From positions 496,001 through 560,000 of the forward strand of contig NZ_FTPQ01000002.1 in assembly GCF_900156435.1 (NCBI RefSeq): 64,000 nt of DNA, in the 5' to 3' direction. This document shows positions 18,624 to 29,662 of the stretch, piece after piece. Below the pieces are notes generated by a model. That model did no database searches and was not told where the DNA came from. It was given only the letters and a program-made list of their open reading frames with translations. Made by a program: the position numbers and the translations under genes. Position 1 is the first letter of the stretch. Every line of letters starts with the position of its first letter. The stretch is from Microbacterium sp. RU1D. Lineage in GTDB: Bacteria; Actinomycetota; Actinomycetes; Actinomycetales; Microbacteriaceae.

Positions 18624-18653
18624 AACGCCCCGCGGCCGGAGCCACGGGGCGTT
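18624..18653 (-). terminator. Hairpin after ilvC
   Basis: AACGCCCCG and CGGGGCGTT form a perfect nine-base stem with a 12-base loop, 14 bases past the ilvC stop. No T run follows. Confidence 0.65.
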
Positions 18654-18666
18654 CGCGGGAGGACGC

Positions 18667-20373
<1,707 letters not shown>

Positions 20374-22182
20374 TCAGTCCTCCTGCTCGGCGAAGGCGGG
20401 CGAGTGATCGCGCGCGTACTGGACGTAGCTGTTGCTGACGCCCTGCGGGACCATCGGCCACACCATCGCGTCGGCGCTCACGACGAAGTCGATCACGACC
20501 GGGCGGTCGTTGGTGTCCAGCGCGAGCTGGATCGCGGCGTCGATCTCGTCTTCCCTCTCGACGCGGATCGCGAGGCAGCCGTAGGCCTCACCGAGCTTGA
20601 CGAAGTCGGGGATGCGGCGGGTGCCGTGGCCCGTGTTCAAATCGGTGTTGGAGTGGCGTCCGTCGAAGAACAGCGTCTGCCACTGACGCACCATGCCGAG
20701 CGACGAGTTGTTGATGATCGCGACCTTGATCGGGATGTCGTTGATGACGCAGGTCGCGAGCTCCTGATTGGTCATCTGGAAGCAGCCGTCGCCGTCGATC
20801 GCCCAGACCGCACGGTCGGGCTGGGCCACCTTGGCGCCCATGGCCGCGGGAACGGCGTAGCCCATCGTGCCCGCGCCGCCCGAGTTCAGCCAAGAGTTCG
20901 GGCGCTCGTACTTGATGAACTGCGCGGCCCACATCTGGTGCTGGCCCACGCCCGAGGCGTAGACGCCCTCGGGGCCGGTCAGCTCACCGATGCGCTGGAT
21001 GACGTGCTGCGGCGACAGCAGACCGTCGGTGGTGGGCGTGTATCCGAGCGGGAACTCCTCGCGAAGGCCGTTCAGGTAGGTCCACCACTCGGTGTAGTCG
21101 TGCGGGTGCTCCGCGTCGGCGGCGCGGAAGGCGGCATCCAGGTCGACGAGAACCTCTTTGAGGTCGCCCACGATCGGCACGTCGGCCGTGCGGATCTTCG
21201 AGATCTCGGCCGGGTCGATGTCGACGTGCACCACCTGGGCGTGGGGCGCGAACAGCGACGCCTTGCCCGTGACGCGGTCGTCGAAGCGAGCGCCGAGCGA
21301 GACGATGAGGTCGCTCTCCTGGAGGGCGAGCACCGCGGGAACGGTGCCGTGCATGCCAGGCATGCCCAGGTGCTGCTCGTGCGAGTCGGGGAACGCGCCG
21401 CGGGCCATGAGCGTGGTCACCACGGGTGCACCCGTTGCCTCGGCGAGCACCTTGAGCTCGGCCGAGGCGTCGGCACGGATCGCCCCGCCGCCGACGTAGA
21501 GCACGGGCTTCTGCGCGGTGGCGAGCAACTGCGCCGCGGCCTGGATCTGCTTGCCGTGGGCCTTGGTGACGGGACGGTAACCGGGCAGGTCGACCTTGGG
21601 CGGCCACACGAAGGGCGCCTCGGCCTGCTGGGCGTCCTTCGTGATGTCCACCAGCACGGGCCCCGGGCGGCCGGTCGAGGCGATCTCGAACGCGGCCGCG
21701 ATCGCGCCGGGAATCTCTTCGGCGGTCTTGACCAGGAACGAGTGCTTGGTGATCGGCATGGTGATGCCGACGATGTCGGCCTCCTGGAAGGCGTCCGTGC
21801 CCATGAGGGTGGAGAACACCTGCCCGGTGATGCAGACCAGCGGCACCGAGTCCATGTAAGCGTCGGCGATGGCGGTGACGAGGTTGGTTGCACCCGGGCC
21901 CGAGGTCGCGATCGCGACGCCGACCTTGCCCGACGCGGCGGCGTAGCCCTCCGCCGCGTGGCCGGCGCCCTGCTCGTGGCGCACGAGGATGTGGCGGACG
22001 TGCTCGTCATCCATCAGCGGGTCGTAGACCGGCATGATCGCTCCGCCCGGGAGACCGAACACGTCGGTGACGCCGAGCAGGTCGAGGGAACGGACGACCG
22101 CCTGCGCTCCCGTCATCACGGGCGCTGGAGCAGTGCGTGCGGGCGGCCGGGGCACGGCCGCCGTGGGGGAATCGATGGACAT
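20374..22182 (-). CDS. ilvB: Acetolactate synthase large subunit
   Basis: A ThDP-dependent enzyme of 602 residues that joins pyruvate with pyruvate or 2-oxobutyrate. The catalytic Glu70 lies in [14 protein letters not shown]. The ThDP/Mg motif [15 protein letters not shown] is in the C-terminal third, and the FAD-binding central domain is intact. The start at 22182 ([11 protein letters not shown]) is preceded by GAGGT. It lies 44 bases after ilvD on the same strand, so ilvD-ilvB-ilvN-ilvC is probably one transcript. I found no leader peptide or T-box in the short gap. Confidence 0.97.
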   Translation of the reverse strand: MSIDSPTAAVPRPPARTAPAPVMTGAQAVVRSLDLLGVTDVFGLPGGAIMPVYDPLMDDEHVRHILVRHEQGAGHAAEGYAAASGKVGVAIATSGPGATNLVTAIADAYMDSVPLVCITGQVFSTLMGTDAFQEADIVGITMPITKHSFLVKTAEEIPGAIAAAFEIASTGRPGPVLVDITKDAQQAEAPFVWPPKVDLPGYRPVTKAHGKQIQAAAQLLATAQKPVLYVGGGAIRADASAELKVLAEATGAPVVTTLMARGAFPDSHEQHLGMPGMHGTVPAVLALQESDLIVSLGARFDDRVTGKASLFAPHAQVVHVDIDPAEISKIRTADVPIVGDLKEVLVDLDAAFRAADAEHPHDYTEWWTYLNGLREEFPLGYTPTTDGLLSPQHVIQRIGELTGPEGVYASGVGQHQMWAAQFIKYERPNSWLNSGGAGTMGYAVPAAMGAKVAQPDRAVWAIDGDGCFQMTNQELATCVINDIPIKVAIINNSSLGMVRQWQTLFFDGRHSNTDLNTGHGTRRIPDFVKLGEAYGCLAIRVEREDEIDAAIQLALDTNDRPVVIDFVVSADAMVWPMVPQGVSNSYVQYARDHSPAFAEQED

Positions 22183-22226
22183 GGGAGTACCTCGAGAACC
22201 GTAGGAAGGTGAGAAGGGGACGGCCG

Positions 22227-23945
22227 TCAGCCCGTGACCGCGCCCTCCGCGGCGGAGTGCACGAGCTTGGAGTACTTGGCCAGAACGCCACGGGTATAGC
22301 GCGGGGGAAGCGGTTCCCAGCCTTCGCGGCGGGAACTCAGCTCGGCCTCATCGACGATCAAGTCGAGAGTGCGAGCGGCGATATCGACCCGTATCAGATC
22401 ACCATCGCGCACGAAGGCGATGGGACCTGCGTCCACCGCTTCGGGAGCTATGTGGCCGATGCACAGTCCGGTTGTGCCGCCTGAGAATCGACCGTCCGTC
22501 AAGAGTAGTACATCTTTTCCGAGGCCCGCGCCCTTGATGGCCGCCGTGATGGCGAGCATCTCGCGCATGCCCGGGCCGCCCTTGGGGCCCTCGTAGCGGA
22601 TGACGACGACGTCGCCGGCGGCGATCTCGCCCGCCTCGAGGGCATCCATCGCCCCGCGCTCGCGTTCGAACACTCGAGCCGGACCCTCGAAGACGTTTCC
22701 GTCGAAGCCGGCCGACTTCACGACGGCGCCCTCGGGGGCTATCGAGCCGTGCAGGATCGTGATGCCACCGGTCGCGTGGATCGGGTCGTCGAACGAGTGG
22801 ATGACCTTGCCGTCGACGGGGTCGGGGTTCAGATCGGCGAGGTTCTCGGCGAGCGTCTTACCCGTCACGGTGAGCGCGTCGCCATGCAGGAGGCCCTCGT
22901 CGAGCATCGCCTTCATGATGACCGGGATGCCGCCGTGGCGGTCGACGTCGTTCATGACGTACTGGCCGAAGGGCTTCATATCGGCGACGTGCGGGGTGCG
23001 GTCGCCGATGCGGTTGAAGTCGTGGAGGTTCAGCTCGACTTCGGCCTCGTTCGCGATGGCGAGCAGGTGCAGGACGACGTTGGTCGAACCGCCGAGCGCC
23101 ATGGCGAGGGCGATGGCGTTCTCGAACGCCTCCTTGGTGAGGATGTCGCGCGTGGTGATGCCCTGACGCAGCAGGTTGACGACGGCTTCGCCGGAGCGGT
23201 GGGCGAAGTAGTCGCGACGGCGGTCGGCCGAGGGCGGGGCGGCGGAGCCGGGGAGGCTGAGACCGAGCGCCTCGGCGACGGAGGCCATCGTGTTGGCGGT
23301 GTACATGCCGCCGCAGGCGCCCTCGCCGGGCGCGATGGCGCACTCGATGCGCTTGAGGTCGGCCTCGCTCATCTTGCCCGCGAGGCACGCGCCCACGGCC
23401 TCGAACGAGTCGATGATCGTGACGTCCTTCTCGGTGCCGTCGCTGAGCTTGACCCAGCCCGGAGCGATCGAGCCGGCGTAGAGGAAGACGCTCGAGAGGT
23501 CGAGACGGGCGGATGCCATGAGCATGCCCGGAATGGACTTGTCGCAGCCGGCGAGCAGCACGGAGCCGTCGAGGCGCTCGGCCATCATGACCGTCTCGAC
23601 GCTGTCGGCGATGACCTCGCGCGAGACGAGCGAGAAGTGCATGCCCTCGTGGCCCATCGAGATGCCGTCGGAGACGGAGATGGTGCCGAACTGCAGCGGG
23701 TATCCCCCACCGGCGTGGACGCCTTCCTTGGCGCCCTGCGCGAGGCGGTCGAGGCTGAGGTTGCAGGGGGTGATCTCGTTCCAGCTCGACGCGATGCCGA
23801 TCTGGGGCTTGTCCCAGTCCTCGTCGCCCATGCCGACCGCGCGGAGCATGCCGCGCGAGGTGGTGGCTTCGATGCCGTCGGTGACGACGCGGCTGCGGGG
23901 CTTGATGTCGAACTCGCCGGTGTTCGGATTCTGCGGTGCGGGCAT
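22227..23945 (-). CDS. ilvD: Dihydroxy-acid dehydratase
   Basis: An Fe-S dehydratase of 572 residues that forms the keto acids used by IlvE. The cluster cysteines are Cys61 (PCNLSL), Cys134 (GCDKSIPG) and Cys211 ([12 protein letters not shown]), the pattern of the bacterial 2Fe-2S form. The C-terminal part includes [16 protein letters not shown]. Codons in the last quarter (about 22290-22520) use AAA, GTA, CTA, TTG, TCA, ACA and ATA, which the rest of the gene avoids, so a recombined patch is possible. First gene of the ilvDBNC group. Confidence 0.96.
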   Translation of the reverse strand: MPAPQNPNTGEFDIKPRSRVVTDGIEATTSRGMLRAVGMGDEDWDKPQIGIASSWNEITPCNLSLDRLAQGAKEGVHAGGGYPLQFGTISVSDGISMGHEGMHFSLVSREVIADSVETVMMAERLDGSVLLAGCDKSIPGMLMASARLDLSSVFLYAGSIAPGWVKLSDGTEKDVTIIDSFEAVGACLAGKMSEADLKRIECAIAPGEGACGGMYTANTMASVAEALGLSLPGSAAPPSADRRRDYFAHRSGEAVVNLLRQGITTRDILTKEAFENAIALAMALGGSTNVVLHLLAIANEAEVELNLHDFNRIGDRTPHVADMKPFGQYVMNDVDRHGGIPVIMKAMLDEGLLHGDALTVTGKTLAENLADLNPDPVDGKVIHSFDDPIHATGGITILHGSIAPEGAVVKSAGFDGNVFEGPARVFERERGAMDALEAGEIAAGDVVVIRYEGPKGGPGMREMLAITAAIKGAGLGKDVLLLTDGRFSGGTTGLCIGHIAPEAVDAGPIAFVRDGDLIRVDIAARTLDLIVDEAELSSRREGWEPLPPRYTRGVLAKYSKLVHSAAEGAVTG

Positions 23946-24088
23946 TCTCGAAGTCTATTGCGAGCGACACGGGCCCGACGCCGACCGGGCGGTGAACGGT
24001 GCATTCATAGCGGGTCGGGGCGCCGCCGACTGACCTCGATCCGGATCGAATCGAACCGCGGAGCGGAGACGTCGGCCATGCTCCCGCG

Positions 24089-24868
24089 TCAGCCCGTGTG
24101 CGCGCGCCGCAGGCGGGCCACCTGCTCGAGAACGGCCACGAAGGCCGCGATGTCGTCGACCCGCAGGGTCGCCGCCGTCTCTCCCCCGCCGACGCGCACA
24201 CCGAGGTCGCCCGCCTGCAGCGATCGCAGGGCGTCCTCGTCGGTGACGTCGTCTCCGGCGAACAGAACGGCAGTCGCTCCCAGCCGCTCGCGCAGGTGGG
24301 CCACGGCGGAGTCCTTGCCCTCGTGGCGGAACGAGAACTCGAGGATGTCGTGACCGGTGCGGCGCCGCCACGACGGCGCTTCGGCGGTCAGGATGCCGTC
24401 GGTCACCTCCCGCGCGGCGCGAGCGGTCTCGGCATCCGCCGTCCGCGTGTGCAGACCGAGACCGAACTGCTTGGGCTCGACGCGCGCGCCGGGGAGGTCG
24501 GCGACGGCGCGGCGGATCTCCGCGGCGAGACGGTCGCGCAGCGCGCGCTCGTCAGCATCGTCGTCGGACGCGACGGCACCGGCGCCCGGCTCCCACGACT
24601 CGGCCCCGTGCGAGCCCATCAGCCACCAGGGCGAGGACTCGTCATGCTCCGCGATCACGCGGAGGTCGGCGAGCGTGCGACCCGAGACGAGGGCCACGGT
24701 CGTGGCCGGCAGGCCCGCCAGGTCGTCGAGCACGGCGCGGGCGTCCGGCGTCATGCGCGCCGACATCGGCTCGTCCACCAGCGGCGAGAGCGTGCCGTCG
24801 AAGTCGAGGGCGATCAGCAGCGACGCGGTGGTCGCGACCGCCTCCACGGCGGCGTCGGCGGCGGTCAT
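24089..24868 (-). CDS. otsB: Trehalose-6-phosphate phosphatase
   Basis: A HAD-superfamily phosphatase of 259 residues that releases trehalose from trehalose-6-phosphate. The nucleophile motif LDFDGTLSPL has its catalytic Asp22. SGRTLADL and GDDVTDEDAL give motifs 2 and 4. It starts with ATG at 24868 after GAGGGG and lies 53 bases after otsA on the same strand, so the product of OtsA is handed to it. Length is normal. Confidence 0.94.
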   Translation of the reverse strand: MTAADAAVEAVATTASLLIALDFDGTLSPLVDEPMSARMTPDARAVLDDLAGLPATTVALVSGRTLADLRVIAEHDESSPWWLMGSHGAESWEPGAGAVASDDDADERALRDRLAAEIRRAVADLPGARVEPKQFGLGLHTRTADAETARAAREVTDGILTAEAPSWRRRTGHDILEFSFRHEGKDSAVAHLRERLGATAVLFAGDDVTDEDALRSLQAGDLGVRVGGGETAATLRVDDIAAFVAVLEQVARLRRAHTG

Positions 24869-24920
24869 GCGGCATCCATCCCCTCTTCGGCGCTGACGGG
24901 AGCGAGCGCCTCCGGCCCGG

Positions 24921-26408
24921 TCATCCGGCGTCCGTCTCGTCGATCGGCTCGTGCTCGGGGGCCGACCCGTCGTCGTCGCGGGTGACCTCGGCGGCGGCCG
25001 CGGCGGTGGAGGCCTTCTCGTGGAACACCGAGAGCGCTTCGAGGAAGTCTTCCGACCAGTCCTCGACGTCGTGGTCGCGCACGCGTTTGCGCAGCGCCCG
25101 CATGCGGCGGCCCTGCTCGGCGGCGGGCATCTCGAGCGCGCGCACGATGGCATCCTTCATGCCGTCGATGTCGTGCGGGTTGATGAGCAGGGCGCTGCCC
25201 ATCTCGTCGGCGGCGCCGGCGAACTCGCTCAGCAGCAGCACGCCGCGGTTGTCGACGCGGCTGGCCACGTACTCCTTCGCGACGAGGTTCATTCCGTCGC
25301 GGAGCGCCGTGACGAGCATGATGTCGGCGGCGAGGAACAGCGCCACCATCTCCTCCCGCGGGTAGGACTGGTGCAGGTAGCGGATGGCTGTGTGCGTGGT
25401 GGTGTCGTGATCGCCGTTGATGCGACCGACGGTCATCTCGATCTCGTCGCGCAACTGCACGTACGCGTCGACGCGCTCGCGACTCGGGCTCGCGACCTGC
25501 ACGAGGGTGGCGTCCTCGACGGTCGCGCGGCCGTCTTCGAGCAGCTCTCCCCAGGCCTTGAGGCGGTGGCGGATGCCCTTGGTGTAGTCGAGGCGGTCGA
25601 CGCCGAGGAGGATCTTGCGCGGATTGCCCAGACCCTCGCGGATCTCCCTCGCGCGCTGCTGGATCTCCGGCTTCTGCGCCAGCTCGATGTAGGAGTCGGC
25701 GTCGATCGAGATCGGGAACGCCTTGGCGAGTGCCACGCGCGTCGTCTCGCCCTCGGGAACCAGGATGCCGCTGGCCTTGGTCTCGTACCGCAGCTGGCGC
25801 CGCACGGCCCGGGCGAAGTTGCCCGCGTCGGCCACGCGCTGGAAACCGATGACGTCGGCGCCGAGAAGCCCCTCGAGCACCTGCTTGCGCCACGGGAGCT
25901 GGGCGTAGAGGCCGTACGCGGGGAACGGGATGTGGTGGAAGTAACCGATGGTGAGGTCGGGGCGCAGCTCCCGCAGCATCTTGGGTACGAGCTGCAGCTG
26001 GTAGTCCTGCACCCAGACGATGCCGTTCTCGGCCGTGACCTCGGCGGCGGCGTCGGCGAAGCGCCGGTTGACCTTGACGTAGGCGTCCCACCAGGCGCGC
26101 TTGTACGTCGGGGCCGCGATGACGTCGTGATACAGCGGCCAGATGGTGTCGTTCGAGAAACCCTCGTAGTAGAGCTCGACGTCGGACGCCGACAGGGTCA
26201 CGGGCACGAGGTGCGTGCCCTCGAAGTCGAACGGGTCCACGGTGGCGTCGGCTTGGCCGGCCCAGCCGACCCACGCGCCCTCGGCGCGGCGCATGACGGG
26301 TTCGAGGGCGGTGACGAGACCGCCGGGCGAGCGCCGCCACCCCTCACCATCGGGGGTGCGGTCGACGGGCAGGCGGTTGGCGACGACGACGAAATCGGCC
26401 TGGGTCAC
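24921..26408 (-). CDS. otsA: Alpha,alpha-trehalose-phosphate synthase (UDP- or GDP-glucose)
   Basis: A GT20 glycosyltransferase of 495 residues that joins nucleotide-glucose to glucose-6-phosphate. It begins MTQADFVVVANRLPVDR, the family signature. WVQDYQLQLVPKMLR, VDRLDYTKGIRHRL and ALRDGMNLVAKEYVASR are the conserved acceptor and nucleotide-sugar motifs. A C-terminal acidic tail of about 40 residues lies outside the fold. The gene precedes otsB and forms the main trehalose pathway with it, likely used in osmotic and desiccation tolerance. Confidence 0.95.
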   Translation of the reverse strand: MTQADFVVVANRLPVDRTPDGEGWRRSPGGLVTALEPVMRRAEGAWVGWAGQADATVDPFDFEGTHLVPVTLSASDVELYYEGFSNDTIWPLYHDVIAAPTYKRAWWDAYVKVNRRFADAAAEVTAENGIVWVQDYQLQLVPKMLRELRPDLTIGYFHHIPFPAYGLYAQLPWRKQVLEGLLGADVIGFQRVADAGNFARAVRRQLRYETKASGILVPEGETTRVALAKAFPISIDADSYIELAQKPEIQQRAREIREGLGNPRKILLGVDRLDYTKGIRHRLKAWGELLEDGRATVEDATLVQVASPSRERVDAYVQLRDEIEMTVGRINGDHDTTTHTAIRYLHQSYPREEMVALFLAADIMLVTALRDGMNLVAKEYVASRVDNRGVLLLSEFAGAADEMGSALLINPHDIDGMKDAIVRALEMPAAEQGRRMRALRKRVRDHDVEDWSEDFLEALSVFHEKASTAAAAAEVTRDDDGSAPEHEPIDETDAG

Positions 26409-26494
26409 AGGTCCTCCTCGGGGATCGTCCTCAGGCTAACAGCGGACGACTCGCCCTCACGGGGGGCTGGACGCTCAGCGCAGGGACGCTCTCT

Positions 26495-26561
26495 CGATAA
26501 ACGCCGTGCATGCCGGAACACGGCGAGCAGCCGCGAGTCTCGACATGAACGGCGTTTATCG
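26495..26561. repeat. Long-range perfect palindrome upstream of otsA
   Basis: CGATAAACGCCGT (26495-26507) and ACGGCGTTTATCG (26549-26561) are exact reverse complements separated by 41 bases, with a CATG offset repeat inside. It lies between the otsA start and the small membrane-protein gene. It could be a structured RNA, a regulator site pair or an interspersed element; no second copy was seen in the window. Confidence 0.75.
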
Positions 26562-26622
26562 GCGGGATCGGGGGCGCTGTCAAGCAGCGGCATCCGCCCC
26601 CGCTCCTCGGTAGGTTGGGCGC

Positions 26623-26877
26623 ATGCGGCAGTACATCTTCGGAACCGGTCTCCTCAGCGCCATCACCGGCGGCGTCACGCTCCTGCGCGGCCTCAAGAAC
26701 GACGAGCCGTTCACGTGGCGCACGGCGCTCGCGTGGTTGAGCTGGGGCATCACGCTCGCCCTCGCGATCGGCGCCGTCGTCGACACCCGTCGTGCGCGTC
26801 GCGGTCGCGTCATCGCGGGCGACTCCCCCATCTCGAAGAAGCAGGACAAGCTCTTGAAGAAGCGCCTCGCGCGCTGA
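26623..26877 (+). CDS. Small membrane protein of unknown function (84 aa)
   Basis: MRQYIFGTGLLSAITGGVTL opens an 84-residue protein with two hydrophobic segments (about 5-22 and 33-53) and a very basic tail ending KKQDKLLKKRLAR, so the tail is probably cytosolic. No family recognised. TAGGTT lies eight bases before the ATG, indicating a leaderless transcript. It stands alone between the otsA promoter region and a bidirectional terminator. Confidence 0.75.
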   Translation: MRQYIFGTGLLSAITGGVTLLRGLKNDEPFTWRTALAWLSWGITLALAIGAVVDTRRARRGRVIAGDSPISKKQDKLLKKRLAR

Positions 26878-26889
26878 TCCCCTGACATC

Positions 26890-26925
26890 GACGGATGCCA
26901 CGGCCTGACGGTCGTGGCATCCGTC
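26890..26925. terminator. Bidirectional terminator made of an inverted GGATGCC pair
   Basis: GACGGATGCCACG (26890-26902) and CGTGGCATCCGTC (26913-26925) form a perfect 13-base stem with a 10-base loop, followed by TTCTCGTCT. It sits between the convergent small membrane-protein and thiolase genes. The stem contains the recurrent GGATGCC motif and its complement. Confidence 0.82.
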
Positions 26926-26941
26926 TTCTCGTCTGCGGGTG

Positions 26942-28129
26942 TCAGCGGGTAAGGATGAGTGCGTCGCCCTGTCCGCCCCCGCCGCACAGCGCGACCGCCG
27001 CCGTTCCCCCTCCCCGGCGCACCAGCTCGTGGACGGCGTGCACGACGAGGCGGTTGCCCGAGGCGCCGATCGGGTGGCCGATGGCGATGCCCCCGCCGTG
27101 CGGGTTGACGACGTCGTCGGAGAGGCCGAGCTCGGCCTGGGAGCGCGCGACGACCGCGCCGAACGCCTCGTTGATCTCGACGAGGTCGAGGTCGGATGCC
27201 GCGATCCCCTGTTTCTGCAGCGCCTTCTCGATCGCCCGCGCGGGCTGGGCGTGGAGGGAGTTGTCGGGGCCGGCGACCTGACCGGAGGCGCCCACGACCG
27301 CGAGCACGTCCCAGCCGTGCTCCGCGGCGACGGCACGCGTGGTGACGACGACCGCGGAGGCTCCGTCGGAGATCTGCGAGGCGTTGCCCGCGGTGATCGA
27401 CCCTCCCTCGGCGAAGGCCGGTCGCAGCTTCGCGAGCGTCTCGACCGTGGTGTCGGCGCGGATGCCCTCGTCGGCGGTGACGACGACCGGCCCGCCCTTG
27501 CGCTGCGGGATCGACACCGGCACGATCTCGGCGTCGAACACGCCGGCCGCCTGCGCGGCGGCGGCGCGCTGGTGGGACCGTGCGGACACGGCATCCTGCG
27601 CCCCGCGCGTCACCTTGTAGCGGGCGTTGGCCCGCTCGGTGGAGGCGCCCATGCTCTCGCGATCGTAGGCGTCGGTCAGGCCGTCGAAGGCCATGTGATC
27701 GAGCACTTCGACGGATCCGTAGGCGTACCCCTCGCGGGAGTTCATGAGCAGGTGCGGTGCGCGGGTCATCGACTCCATGCCGGCGGCGACGACGACGGTG
27801 GCGTCGCCCAGGCGCAGCAGGCGCGCGGCGTCGATGACGGCCGTGAGCCCGGAGAGGCACACCTTGTTGATCGTCGCGGCGTGCACGTCCCACCCGATGC
27901 CCGCGGCGATCGCGGCCTGGCGCGCGGCGTTCTGCCCCGCCCCGGCCTGCAGCACCTGCCCGACGAGCACCGCGTCGACGGCCTCGGCGGGGATGCCGCC
28001 GCGCTCGAGCGCCCCGCGGATGGCCGCGGCGCCGAGCTGCACCGCGGTGAGCGGCGCGAGCTGCCCCTTCAGGCGCCCCTGCGGGGTGCGGGCGGCGGCG
28101 ACGATGACGACGTCGTTCTCGGATGTCAT
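26942..28129 (-). CDS. Acetyl-CoA acyltransferase (thiolase)
   Basis: A 395-residue thiolase. The acyl-accepting Cys91 lies in INKVCLSGL. The catalytic His352 lies in [17 protein letters not shown], and Cys382 in [12 protein letters not shown]. These are the three expected catalytic residues. It could thiolytically cleave acetoacetyl-CoA (AtoB-like) or 3-oxoadipyl-CoA (PcaF-like); the sequence alone does not decide. Its ATG overlaps the TGA of the CoA-transferase B gene (ATGA), so the CoA ester made by the transferase is probably its substrate. Confidence 0.93.
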   Translation of the reverse strand: MTSENDVVIVAAARTPQGRLKGQLAPLTAVQLGAAAIRGALERGGIPAEAVDAVLVGQVLQAGAGQNAARQAAIAAGIGWDVHAATINKVCLSGLTAVIDAARLLRLGDATVVVAAGMESMTRAPHLLMNSREGYAYGSVEVLDHMAFDGLTDAYDRESMGASTERANARYKVTRGAQDAVSARSHQRAAAAQAAGVFDAEIVPVSIPQRKGGPVVVTADEGIRADTTVETLAKLRPAFAEGGSITAGNASQISDGASAVVVTTRAVAAEHGWDVLAVVGASGQVAGPDNSLHAQPARAIEKALQKQGIAASDLDLVEINEAFGAVVARSQAELGLSDDVVNPHGGGIAIGHPIGASGNRLVVHAVHELVRRGGGTAAVALCGGGGQGDALILTR

Positions 28130-28779
28130 GCGTTCTGCTCCTCGGTGAGTCTGACGGTCAGCGGCGGCTCGGTGGCGGCCCGCACCTCGTCGACGCCCAC
28201 CCCGGGGGCGAGTTCGACGAGCACGAGTCCATCCTCCGTCACGTCGATGACGGCGAGGTCGGTGATGATCCGGTCGACGACGCCGCGACCGGTGAGCGGC
28301 AGCGAGCAGGCGTCGACGATCTTCGGTGTGCCGTCCTTCGCGACGTGCTCCATCAGCACGATCACGCGTGCGGCGCCGTGCACGAGGTCCATCGCGCCGC
28401 CGGGGCCCTTGACCATCTTCCCGGGGATCATCCAGTTCGCCAGGTCTCCGGCTGCCGACACCTGCATCGCCCCGAGGATCGCGGCGTCGATCTTCCCGCC
28501 ACGGATCATGCCGAAGCTCAGCGCGGAGTCGAAGAACGCGGCCCCCGGCGACGTGGTCACCGTCTCCTTGCCGGCGTTGATGAGGTCGGCATCCACGGCG
28601 TCCTCGGTCGGGTAGGGACCCACACCGAGGATGCCGTTCTCGGACTGCAGCACCACGGTGACGCCGTCGGGCACGTGATTGGGGACGAGCGTCGGGAGCC
28701 CGATGCCGAGGTTGACGTACGCGCCGTCGGCGAGCTCCCGGGCGGCGCGGGACGCCATCTCGATGCGGGAAAGGGCCAT
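28126..28779 (-). CDS. 3-oxoacid CoA-transferase subunit B
   Basis: The 217-residue beta subunit of a family I CoA-transferase, which moves CoA from succinyl-CoA to a 3-keto acid. The catalytic glutamate is Glu47 in [31 protein letters not shown] and [19 protein letters not shown] are conserved in ScoB/PcaJ. Its start overlaps the subunit A stop (TGATG) and its stop overlaps the thiolase start, giving a tightly coupled three-gene operon. Confidence 0.93.
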   Translation of the reverse strand: MALSRIEMASRAARELADGAYVNLGIGLPTLVPNHVPDGVTVVLQSENGILGVGPYPTEDAVDADLINAGKETVTTSPGAAFFDSALSFGMIRGGKIDAAILGAMQVSAAGDLANWMIPGKMVKGPGGAMDLVHGAARVIVLMEHVAKDGTPKIVDACSLPLTGRGVVDRIITDLAVIDVTEDGLVLVELAPGVGVDEVRAATEPPLTVRLTEEQNA

Positions 28780-29552
28780 CAGCGGTTCTCCTCTCGGACG
28801 GTGCGCTTCTCGACGCGCTTGGCGATGTCGGGGCCGACCTCGACGATGCGGTGCACGTAGACGCCGGGCAGGTGCACGGCATCCGGGTCGATCTCCCCCG
28901 GTTCGACGAGGTGCTCGACCTGCACGATGCAGGTGCGACCGGCCATCGCGGCGAGGGGGTTGAAGCTGCGGGCGGCCTTCCGGAACACGAGGTTGCCGTG
29001 GCGGTCGCCCTTCCAGGCGTGGACGAGCGAGAAGTCGGTGGTGATCGCCTCTTCGAGGACGAACTCGCGCGACTGCCCGTGCACCTCGAACGTGCGGACG
29101 TCCTTCACCGGCGAGGCCACGGCCACGACGCCCGAGCCGTCGTACCGGCGGGGCAGTCCTCCCTCGGCGACCTGGGTGCCGACGCCCGTCTGCGTGTAGA
29201 AGGCCGCGATCCCCGATCCGCCGGCGCGGAGCTTCTCGGCGAGGGTGCCCTGGGGGGTGAGTTCGAGCTCGAGCTCGCCCGAGAGGAACTGCCGCTCGAA
29301 CTCCTTGTTCTCGCCGACGTACGACGAGGTCATCTTGCGGATGCGGTGGGCGCCGAGCAGGATGCCGAGACCCCAGTCGTCGACGCCGCAGTTGTTCGAG
29401 ACGACGGAGAGGTCACTCGTCCCCTGCGCGAGCAGAGCCTCGATGAGGGCGATGGGATTGCCCGAGAGACCGAAACCGCCGACGGCGAGCGATGCCCCGT
29501 CGGGGATGTCGGCGACGGCCTCGGCGGCCGAGGGCCAGGTCTTGTCGATCAC
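28779..29552 (-). CDS. 3-oxoacid CoA-transferase subunit A
   Basis: The 257-residue alpha subunit. [18 protein letters not shown] matches the GGFGxxGxP signature near the N-terminus, and [14 protein letters not shown] follows. I chose GTG at 29552 because AAGGAG lies five bases upstream and relatives start here ([12 protein letters not shown]). It is the first gene of the subunit A-subunit B-thiolase operon, divergent from an IclR regulator. Acetoacetate (ScoA) and 3-oxoadipate (PcaI) are both possible substrates. The IclR neighbour slightly favours an aromatic or ketoadipate role, but no other pca gene is present here. Confidence 0.92.
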   Translation of the reverse strand: MIDKTWPSAAEAVADIPDGASLAVGGFGLSGNPIALIEALLAQGTSDLSVVSNNCGVDDWGLGILLGAHRIRKMTSSYVGENKEFERQFLSGELELELTPQGTLAEKLRAGGSGIAAFYTQTGVGTQVAEGGLPRRYDGSGVVAVASPVKDVRTFEVHGQSREFVLEEAITTDFSLVHAWKGDRHGNLVFRKAARSFNPLAAMAGRTCIVQVEHLVEPGEIDPDAVHLPGVYVHRIVEVGPDIAKRVEKRTVREENR

Positions 29553-29645
29553 GCGGACTCCTTCGTAGCTGCCCGATCCCACCGTGCGCTCCCCGCGCCC
29601 GCCTCCGCGACCCGGCGCTTGTCATGTGGATGCCGACCGGCCTAG

Positions 29646-29662
29646 TGTCCACATTGTGGACA
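29646..29662. promoter_or_regulatory. Perfect palindrome over the start codon of the IclR gene
   Basis: TGTCCAC-ATT-GTGGACA is a perfect seven-base inverted repeat with three bases between. Its right arm begins with the GTG start codon, and its left arm overlaps the TAGTGT -10 box. It lies about 95 bases from the divergent CoA-transferase start, the right place for an IclR operator that controls both genes. Confidence 0.72.

Noticed and set aside
22183..22226. Leader peptide, attenuator or T-box before ilvB
   Set aside because: The gap after ilvD is only 44 bases, without a Leu/Val/Ile-rich short frame or paired hairpins.
28126..29552. Firm assignment as pcaI/pcaJ/pcaF of the beta-ketoadipate pathway
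   Set aside because: The enzymes fit both acetoacetate and 3-oxoadipate metabolism, and no other pca gene is in the window. No gene symbol was given.
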